Assembly: GCA_934635225.1 (NCBI GenBank)
Contig: CAKTYZ010000003.1
Coordinates: forward strand, 62,001-126,000
DNA length: 64,000 nucleotides
Reading direction: 5' to 3'
Source: an uncultured Kiritimatiellota bacterium
Lineage (GTDB): Bacteria; Verrucomicrobiota; Kiritimatiellia; RFP12; UBA1067
The notes beneath the pieces were generated by a model that was given only the letters and a program-made list of their open reading frames with translations, had not been told where the DNA came from and ran no database searches. The position numbers were made by a program, and so were the translations under genes. Of the stretch, positions 58,275-64,000 are shown one piece after another. Position 1 is the first letter of the stretch. Each line of letters begins with the position of its first letter.

Positions 58275-61148
58275 TCACTTGATCAGGAGCAGCAAGCCGC
58301 GCCGCACCTTTGCGAGAACGGTGCTGCCCTTGATCTTAAACGTCACCTTGTCCGTCGCGGTTCCGTTCAATTGGCACGTCCACTCCGACAGGTCTGTCGC
58401 ACCCGTCAATGACGTGGCCCGCGCGACGACATAGGAACGCCGCGTGTCCGCAAGCAGTGCCTCCTCCGTCTCGGCGAAGCACACCGTCGCGACCGCCGGC
58501 AGGGTCAGCGTCCCCGTCATGTCAATGGCCGGCGTGTCCTGCGTGCAGTTGAGGACGGCGTTCTCGGCGAGCGCCAACGCGCCCGGCCCGAAGACCGTGC
58601 CCGTGAAGCCCGAAGCCGATGCCGCCCGGATCGCACCGCTGACGGAAGCGAAGACCTCGCCCGCGCCCGCAATCCCCGCCACGGACGTCGGCGACTGAAG
58701 ACGAAGCGCGGCCCCGGCCTCGACGACGACGGTCGAGCCGTCCAGCACGCCCGGCACGGCGCCCGTCTCCAGCGACTGCACGAGGCGGCGAACCTGCGCG
58801 GCGGCCAACGCCTCGGCGAAGACCTGCACATCGTCGAGCTTGCACTCGAAGTGGCTAGGCTTGGCCGGGTTGTAGGCGATGTAGACCGTGCCGTTCGCGT
58901 CGATGTCGGGCGTCACGTTCGATTCGCTGTTGACCCTGTACCCGTCCTGATAGCACGTCAACGTCTTCGCGTCCGCGTCGTAGACAAACGTGCTCGTCAC
59001 GTAGCTGTTCGCGAGAATGCCATCCGACGTCTGCTTCTCAGAATCCCCGGACGTGCTGCTCTTCCACGCATAGCCCAGACGGCGCGGGTAGTTCCCGTTG
59101 CCGATGCGGAAGAACTTCCCCGCCGTCGTGACGTCGCCCATCGAGAACAGGTCGAGGCCCTGACCGCCGCCCGTACCGGACAGGCGGACGTTGACCGTGA
59201 ACGACGCGCTGCCGGACGGGAAGTTCGCGGGCAGACCCGCGCCGTTCCATTTCAAGTAGGCGCCGTCCTTCGTGAATCGCGCGGCATGGCCGTAGTCGTC
59301 CGCGTCCGACGTCAGGCTCAGCGTCCCGCCGACGGACTCAAGGTCGTAGCCGTTGCTGCTCGTGTCCTTGCCCGGATTCTCCGCGTCGTTGAACGCCCAG
59401 CGCGCAACCGGCGCGGGAACCGCCGCAGCCTCCGCCGTCGGCGCCGGGAACGGCTCGTCGTGAAGCGCTTTCACTTCCTCCGCCGAAAGGGCCCGGTTGA
59501 ACACCAACAGCTCGTCGTAGTCGGCGACAGTTCTCCTGCCAAGGGAGATGGGCGTATTCCCGACATTCCAATCCTTTGTCTTGGTCACGGGATTCTGCCC
59601 GTTCGTGTAAAGCGTCAGCTCGGCACCGTCAAACGTGAGCGCGTACTGACGCCAGTGCCCGTCCTGCCACGGGCTTTGCCAGACATAGTTTCCCTGAAGG
59701 GTCATAAGGGTGCCCGGCGCGTATCCGTCTACGGACGTGGCGCCCAAGATGACGTCGGTTGCATGGCTCTCCGTCGTGTAATTCCCCAGCTCCAGGAACC
59801 GTCCGCCATTCGTCCAGGTGTCCTTCGAGTCCGTGCGCACCCAGAACGAGATCGTGAACGGCGTCTTTCCCTTGATGAAGGTGCTCGCCGTCGTCTGCAT
59901 CTGCGCCGCGCCATCGAAGCGGACGGCGCGCGAGCCGCCCAAGCCGTCCGCGACGGAAGTCGGCGTCCCGGACGCCACCTTCAGGTCGTTCGCGCCCATG
60001 TCGTCCGTCGTGAGGTCGCCGTCGAACGAGTAGCGGCTGACGAGACCCGCCGGATAGCCCGAAAGCGCCGTGCCGGCCGTGTCGGCGGCAACGAGCGTGC
60101 CGGACTTGACGCGCACCGTCCCCTTTAGCGCGTTCGCGCCCGACAGCGTCAGCGCCTTGCCGGGCGCGTCCAGCACGAGCGTCCCCGCGCCCGACAACCG
60201 CGCGCCGTACGCACCGCCGTCCGTCACCGTCAGCGTCTTGCCGTCGGCGATCTCGATGCCGCCGACGGCCGCGTTGCCGGACACGTCCGCAACCGTCTGG
60301 TCGCGCGCGACGACGAGCGTCCCCGTCTCCTCATTGACGATCTTCGCCTGTGGGCCGAGCGACCCCGTCACGTTCACCCGCGTCTCGCGCAGTCGAATCG
60401 TCCCGGAGAAATCGGGCGAATCACCGGACAGCGTCCACGTCTCCCCGCCGCGCAGGGTGAACGACCCCGCACCCGACAGCGCGCCCGCGAACGTCCCCGC
60501 CGCACGCTTGACCGTCGCCGTCACGCCGCTGCCCAACGCGAGGCGGTCCGCCGCGCTTTCGGACGTGAGACGGCACGTCGTGAACGACTTCTCGGCCGTG
60601 GCCCGTGCACCGTTCTTCAAGGCGAGTTCGCCCGACCCGTTCGCGTTCAGGCCGACTTTCAGGGCGGCGGCCACGCCGTCCAAGGTCAGCTTGCCGCCGC
60701 TGTAATCGCCCCTCCACACGTCATTCAGCCACAGCGTCCCGCGGCCCGTGACAGTGACGCGCCAACCGTCAAATCCCCAATGATCGCCGACCTTGAATCG
60801 CGCATCCACTGTCGTTCCGGTCGGGATCTCGATCGTCCCGGACGCGGGCTTGACCGTCTTGTCCGCCGTCCAGACGATCGTTCCCTTGTCCGCACCGAAT
60901 GTGACGGCACCGAACGTCGTCGTCGCGTCGTTGTGGATTGTCGCGCCGTCCGCGAGCACCGTGAAGTCGAGGTCGTTTGCCACCGACCAGTCGGGCGTTG
61001 CGTTCCAGTTGGCGTCATCGCTCCATTTGGTGCCGTCACCGCCGCCCGTCCAGACCAATTGCCCGGCTTCAAGGCCGCCCATGGCCAGCCCCGCCACCAG
61101 CGCGATCCAACACCGACTCATCTGCCGCTTCATTTTCAGTCTTTTCAT
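58275..61148 (-). CDS. Secreted LamG/beta-strand-repeat surface protein
   Basis: 957 residues. Signal peptide (CWIALVAGLAMGGLEAG), then an opening module QLVWTGGGDGTKWSDDANWN that matches the W-G-G/N-W modules of the protein at 9339-11498. Autotransporter-like beta-strand repeats follow (GAGSFTLRGGETWTLSG; GAGTLVLDAPGKALTLSG), then two LamG/concanavalin-like domains (LVSRYSFDGDLTTDDMGANDL; VARWAFNDAENPGKDTSSNG). The C-terminus is VLAKVRRGLLLLIK, with no visible barrel. It may bind glycans or host/particle surfaces. AAGGAAG before ATG 61148 fixes the start. It lies amid the secreted glycosidase genes. Confidence 0.72.
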   Translation of the reverse strand: MKRLKMKRQMSRCWIALVAGLAMGGLEAGQLVWTGGGDGTKWSDDANWNATPDWSVANDLDFTVLADGATIHNDATTTFGAVTFGADKGTIVWTADKTVKPASGTIEIPTGTTVDARFKVGDHWGFDGWRVTVTGRGTLWLNDVWRGDYSGGKLTLDGVAAALKVGLNANGSGELALKNGARATAEKSFTTCRLTSESAADRLALGSGVTATVKRAAGTFAGALSGAGSFTLRGGETWTLSGDSPDFSGTIRLRETRVNVTGSLGPQAKIVNEETGTLVVARDQTVADVSGNAAVGGIEIADGKTLTVTDGGAYGARLSGAGTLVLDAPGKALTLSGANALKGTVRVKSGTLVAADTAGTALSGYPAGLVSRYSFDGDLTTDDMGANDLKVASGTPTSVADGLGGSRAVRFDGAAQMQTTASTFIKGKTPFTISFWVRTDSKDTWTNGGRFLELGNYTTESHATDVILGATSVDGYAPGTLMTLQGNYVWQSPWQDGHWRQYALTFDGAELTLYTNGQNPVTKTKDWNVGNTPISLGRRTVADYDELLVFNRALSAEEVKALHDEPFPAPTAEAAAVPAPVARWAFNDAENPGKDTSSNGYDLESVGGTLSLTSDADDYGHAARFTKDGAYLKWNGAGLPANFPSGSASFTVNVRLSGTGGGQGLDLFSMGDVTTAGKFFRIGNGNYPRRLGYAWKSSTSGDSEKQTSDGILANSYVTSTFVYDADAKTLTCYQDGYRVNSESNVTPDIDANGTVYIAYNPAKPSHFECKLDDVQVFAEALAAAQVRRLVQSLETGAVPGVLDGSTVVVEAGAALRLQSPTSVAGIAGAGEVFASVSGAIRAASASGFTGTVFGPGALALAENAVLNCTQDTPAIDMTGTLTLPAVATVCFAETEEALLADTRRSYVVARATSLTGATDLSEWTCQLNGTATDKVTFKIKGSTVLAKVRRGLLLLIK

Positions 61149-61210
61149 TTCTTGCTTCCTTGTCGTTATTTCGTCAGTGAACAGAAATCAGATTGCCAAG
61201 GACAGTCAAT

Positions 61211-61273
61211 CTCACACGGAGTGACGGAGGCACGGCGACTTGAACGCTCCGTTTCTCCGTGGCTCCGTGTGAG
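61211..61273. repeat. REP-like inverted repeat element (CTCACACGGAG...CTCCGTGTGAG)
   Basis: Arms of 11 bp (61211-61221 and 61263-61273) enclose further CGGAGGCACGG/CTCCGTTTCTCCGTGG complementarity. A second hairpin CTGTCTC-AGC-GAGACAG follows at 61282-61298. It lies in the 398-nt gap between the GH116 stop and the LamG gene start. Confidence 0.7.
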
Positions 61274-61376
61274 ACTAAACCCTGTCTCAGCGAGACAGAA
61301 TCCTGTCGCACAGCAGGCGCACAGCGCAAGCGCACGCAGGGCCATCAGGCGGCCCTCAGCGGCCTCAGCTAAAGGC

Positions 61377-61386
61377 GGGGGGGGGG
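61377..61386. repeat. G10 homopolymer tract
   Basis: Ten consecutive G on the plus strand, about 230 bp upstream of the LamG/beta-repeat gene and 160 bp past the GH116 stop. Such tracts are prone to slippage; it could alter promoter spacing or simply be a mutable spacer. Confidence 0.6.
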
Positions 61387-61546
61387 GTATTGGAACCGTG
61401 CGCGAACACGCCTGCGTGGCCTCTGCCGCGCCTCACGAGGGCTCTCCGCCCCATGTTCTCGAACGCCCTCCTCACCATTACGGCTGGCATGATACCAAAT
61501 TTCGCTTCTCCACGCAACTCCCTCATGTGGGCGAAGCAGGACCGCG

Positions 61547-63940
61547 TCACCGTGCGCAGCTGAACTTTGGATCCATCGCCCGCAAGACCGTCCAGGCCGC
61601 GAGCGCACGGACGTAGTGGTGCCCGCACTCGGCCTCGTCGAACGGGTTGCGCTTGCGCCCGTCGTAGCGGTCGCGGACGTCGCGGACAACCCGTTCGGCC
61701 TCCGCCCGGTCGTCGTTCCACGCCAGGAGCGCGGCAACGACATACTCGAACCCCGTCATCGTCTCGCGGTAGTACGGGAACGGCGAACGCGGGAAGCGGG
61801 CATCAGGATACCACGCCATCTTCAGCGAAACCTCGTCGCCGAGCGCGTAGGAGCGCATCGGATTGAACGTCGCGTCACTCCGCTGGCGGCAACGCGCCAC
61901 GACCGTCGCGAGAGCCTTTCTCGCGTGCGCGCGGTCGGCGACTGGAGCTATCCCGGCGGCCTGTGCGGAGAAGTCGCCCAGCAGCTGGTCAATGAGGCAG
62001 CCGGCGCCCAGCTGGAAGTCCGGTTCGGACAGCTCTTCCGCCGTCCGCGCGTGCACCTGCAGGCCGTCGGCCACCGGGCCCTGAGGCGGCGTCACGCGCT
62101 GTTCGTAGTAGACGCCGTTGAACAGGTTCCTCTCCGTCCACGCCGCCCCGCGTCGCTTCAGTTCGCGGCAGGTCTCCGCAAACGCACGGTCGTCGCACAT
62201 CTCAGACATCTGCACGGAGGCCTCCAGCGCGGCCAAGTAAACGAATTCCATCTGCGGATTCGGTCCGTAGTATTCGACGTCCATCGTGTTGTGCTGGCAT
62301 CCCTCCATGACGCCGTCCCGGTCAGCGTCCCAGCCTCCAGAGATCCACGCGAAGGCGAGCGCACGGCGGATGGCCGGCCACGTCTTCCGCAGCCAATCGC
62401 GGTCGCCCGTCTTCCGCACATATTCGAGCGCCTTGACGACGCACTGCATCTGCCCGTCGGCGCACGCGACGCCGAGATCCTTCGCATTGTCCGCCAGCGG
62501 CAGTCGAACGCGGAAGCGCATGTGGCCGTTCGCCGCGAGCTGGGCGCCGAAGGCGTTGTCCAGCATTGATCGCGCGAGTTCCGGCCACAAATCGACAAGG
62601 GCATGTTCGTAGCCCCACACGTGCGTGCAGTTGCCGTAGCAACTGCCCTCGCCGTCCAGGCACCCCTCCCAGCCGTAGAAGTTGCCGTCCGCCGTCCGAA
62701 AGCACGTCTCCGTGCGCAGCGTCGAGAGGTTGAAGAGCGCCGCCTCCTTCACGACGGCGGGGGCGTCCGCCGCAAGGACACGCCGGACAAACGCGACGGT
62801 TCCCGCCTCCAGTTCCGGCAAGTCGCGCACAAACGCGGCGGCGGCCTCCGCCGCCGAGGCGAACTTCGTCGCGTACCAGTTGCCCAGCACATGGTCAGCG
62901 ACGTCCTCCTCATGATTCCACTCCCAGCCGAAGCGGTTGGGGAACCGCCACGCGAGAATGAACGGCACGGCCTTCGTCTCGCCGGGCGCGAGCTCCACCG
63001 CGACGGCGAGCTGGGCGAGCGGCAACTTCTTCGTCGCCGAGGCGTCCTGCGCGTCCGTGTCCGCCACGTCGCCCCGCGCGACAAAGCGTGACCAGAACCG
63101 ATCCATGCCAACGCCCCAGCCGGGCTCGCGGACGTCCGTCGCCGTCGAGACCGCACCGACCCCATCCGGCACGAACAGACCGAACTCGCCATCCGCCGCG
63201 TTGGCGATTTCGCCGCCCAGCAGCCGGAACTTCCGCGTGTCGACCTGCCGCCCCGACAGGCAGACGCCCGTAAGACCGCCCTTCTCGACACGGCGCTCGT
63301 CGCGGACGACGGGCGTCTTGCGGTCGGCGAAACGCGGCGCGCGCCCGCAGCAATTGACCAGCGTGCCGACGACAGACGCCTTGACACGCGACGGCGAGCG
63401 GTTCGTCAGCCGCCAGCGCAGAAGAATGACGGGAAGGCCGCTCTTGAGCGTGTCGCCGGGCACCAGCGGATTCATCGCCTCCAACGTGACGTCCACGGGC
63501 ATCCCGCCGTCCGAGAGCTCGACCTGCGCAAGCGGATAGGCGGCCTTGAAGATGGCCTTGCCGAAGCGCGGATAGCCTTGGTTGACGGCGCGCGACCCGA
63601 CATCGCCCTCGTATTCCGAAAGCGGCACGGGGCCTTCCAGCAGCCGCGCGACGCGGCGGCCGTCCGCCGTCTCGCACCGCAGGGCGAACGCCGGCTGATA
63701 GATCGGCGGCCAAAGGTAGCTTGTCGACGGAACGAAGCCTTTCGCTGGCTCGTTGAAAATCTCCCAGTCCACGAGTCCGCCTCGACCGGAGAGTGAGATC
63801 GTCCCGGTGCCGATTCCGCCCAGCGGCATCTTCACCTTTTCGAGATTCGCCCCCTCGTAGGTCTTCAGCACAGGCCAGTCCGCCGCGCACAGATGGGCGG
63901 CCACAGTTAGGCAAACGAAACTCAACGCGACTTTTCTCAT
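61547..63940 (-). CDS. Secreted GH116 (glucosylceramidase-like) glycosidase
   Basis: 797 residues. Signal peptide (MRKVALSFVCLTVAAHLCA), the GBA2 N-terminal domain opening VKMPLGGIGTGTISLSGRG, and the (alpha/alpha)6 catalytic domain (DUF608). The nucleophile is Glu411 in LRTETCF and the acid/base Asp554 in HNTMDVEYYGPNPQME; YGWEGCLDGEGSCYGNCTHVWGYEHA is a typical GH116 stretch. GH116 enzymes are retaining beta-glucosidases, beta-xylosidases or N-acetylglucosaminidases. ATG 63940 is used; an in-frame GTG/ATG farther upstream overlaps the promoter. It is the first gene of the window's glycosidase cluster. Confidence 0.9.
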   Translation of the reverse strand: MRKVALSFVCLTVAAHLCAADWPVLKTYEGANLEKVKMPLGGIGTGTISLSGRGGLVDWEIFNEPAKGFVPSTSYLWPPIYQPAFALRCETADGRRVARLLEGPVPLSEYEGDVGSRAVNQGYPRFGKAIFKAAYPLAQVELSDGGMPVDVTLEAMNPLVPGDTLKSGLPVILLRWRLTNRSPSRVKASVVGTLVNCCGRAPRFADRKTPVVRDERRVEKGGLTGVCLSGRQVDTRKFRLLGGEIANAADGEFGLFVPDGVGAVSTATDVREPGWGVGMDRFWSRFVARGDVADTDAQDASATKKLPLAQLAVAVELAPGETKAVPFILAWRFPNRFGWEWNHEEDVADHVLGNWYATKFASAAEAAAAFVRDLPELEAGTVAFVRRVLAADAPAVVKEAALFNLSTLRTETCFRTADGNFYGWEGCLDGEGSCYGNCTHVWGYEHALVDLWPELARSMLDNAFGAQLAANGHMRFRVRLPLADNAKDLGVACADGQMQCVVKALEYVRKTGDRDWLRKTWPAIRRALAFAWISGGWDADRDGVMEGCQHNTMDVEYYGPNPQMEFVYLAALEASVQMSEMCDDRAFAETCRELKRRGAAWTERNLFNGVYYEQRVTPPQGPVADGLQVHARTAEELSEPDFQLGAGCLIDQLLGDFSAQAAGIAPVADRAHARKALATVVARCRQRSDATFNPMRSYALGDEVSLKMAWYPDARFPRSPFPYYRETMTGFEYVVAALLAWNDDRAEAERVVRDVRDRYDGRKRNPFDEAECGHHYVRALAAWTVLRAMDPKFSCAR

Positions 63941-63950
63941 TTCGCCCCGT

Positions 63951-63998
63951 AGTATAGCATCCTCGCCGCGCCAAGGTCCACTACTCAAATGAGTAGTG
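63951..63998 (-). promoter_or_regulatory. Promoter and operator-like palindrome of the GH116 gene
   Basis: Minus-strand -10 TATACT (63956-63951) after GATGC, an extended -10. The 9-bp arms CACTACTCA (63979-63987) and TGAGTAGTG (63990-63998), separated by AA, overlap the expected -35 region, as a sugar-responsive repressor site would. Confidence 0.6.
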
Positions 63999-64000
63999 CG

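Overview
The window is GC-rich and has no rRNA gene, so taxonomy is inferred. The gene mix points to an anaerobic Gram-negative member of the PVC superphylum, most likely close to Kiritimatiellota/Lentisphaerota. The evidence is: a V-type ATP synthase subunit E fragment; LPS export and Kdo genes (kdsA, lptABC-like); a group-B-like [FeFe] hydrogenase; a 2-hydroxyacyl-CoA dehydratase activator; secreted proteins built from beta-strand repeats with W-G-G/N-W-x(n)-GD motifs; and many secreted glycosidases. Nearly all genes lie on the minus strand.

Layout. 1-13,500: atpE-like fragment, uvrC, tatA, tRNA-Val, hrpA (+), an AsmA-like protein, a tRNA-Leu/tRNA-Glu pair, an acyl-CoA dehydrogenase, a palindrome array, a secreted beta-repeat protein, a secreted PHP-type hydrolase and coaD. 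13,500-22,200: NahK-like sugar kinase, dispersed repeat locus 1, a CzcA-CzcC-CzcB heavy-metal RND efflux operon and its two-component system. 22,300-28,550: hybrid sensor kinase (+), obg, DUF445, a Phd/PIN toxin-antitoxin pair, and a Sel1-repeat protein. 28,540-32,080: a chain of 2Fe-2S ferredoxin, [FeFe] hydrogenase, hisS, mini-methyltransferase and Sel1 protein, then tRNA-Cys with a clear terminator. 32,280-38,430: kdsA-lptC-lptA-lptB-hpf-hprK-ptsH-ptsI, linking outer-membrane biogenesis, ribosome hibernation and PTS regulation. 38,460-41,790: galE, a degenerate uracil-DNA-glycosylase-like gene, pyrK and pyrD. 41,860-64,000: a carbohydrate-utilisation region. It holds a fused dehydratase activator, an FGGY kinase, a SIS isomerase, a ROK kinase, a GH2/beta-helix fusion, a broken gene, GH13, an SGNH/TIM-barrel fusion, a GH5-like enzyme, a LamG/beta-repeat protein and GH116.

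How the parts fit together. Secreted glycosidases (GH2-beta-helix, GH13, GH5-like, GH116) would release sugars. The ROK kinase, SIS isomerase and FGGY kinase, encoded immediately behind the GH2 fusion, could phosphorylate and isomerise one of them. HPr/HprK would sense carbon state, and the ferredoxin/hydrogenase pair would handle or sense reducing power.

Most notable unexplained signals: (i) a dispersed element at three loci whose diagnostic part is three 23-bp units centred on CCATGCGGATGG, two copies also carrying an AT-hook-like mini reading frame; (ii) an array of CTTGCGCAAG palindromes at about 22-bp pitch; (iii) a consistent extended -10 promoter (TGnTATAMT), with an 18-bp spacer to TTGACR in front of all three tRNA transcripts and the toxin-antitoxin operon; (iv) a metal-sensor kinase whose roughly 30-residue periplasmic loop is packed with His and Cys; (v) several domain fusions and degenerate enzymes listed below.
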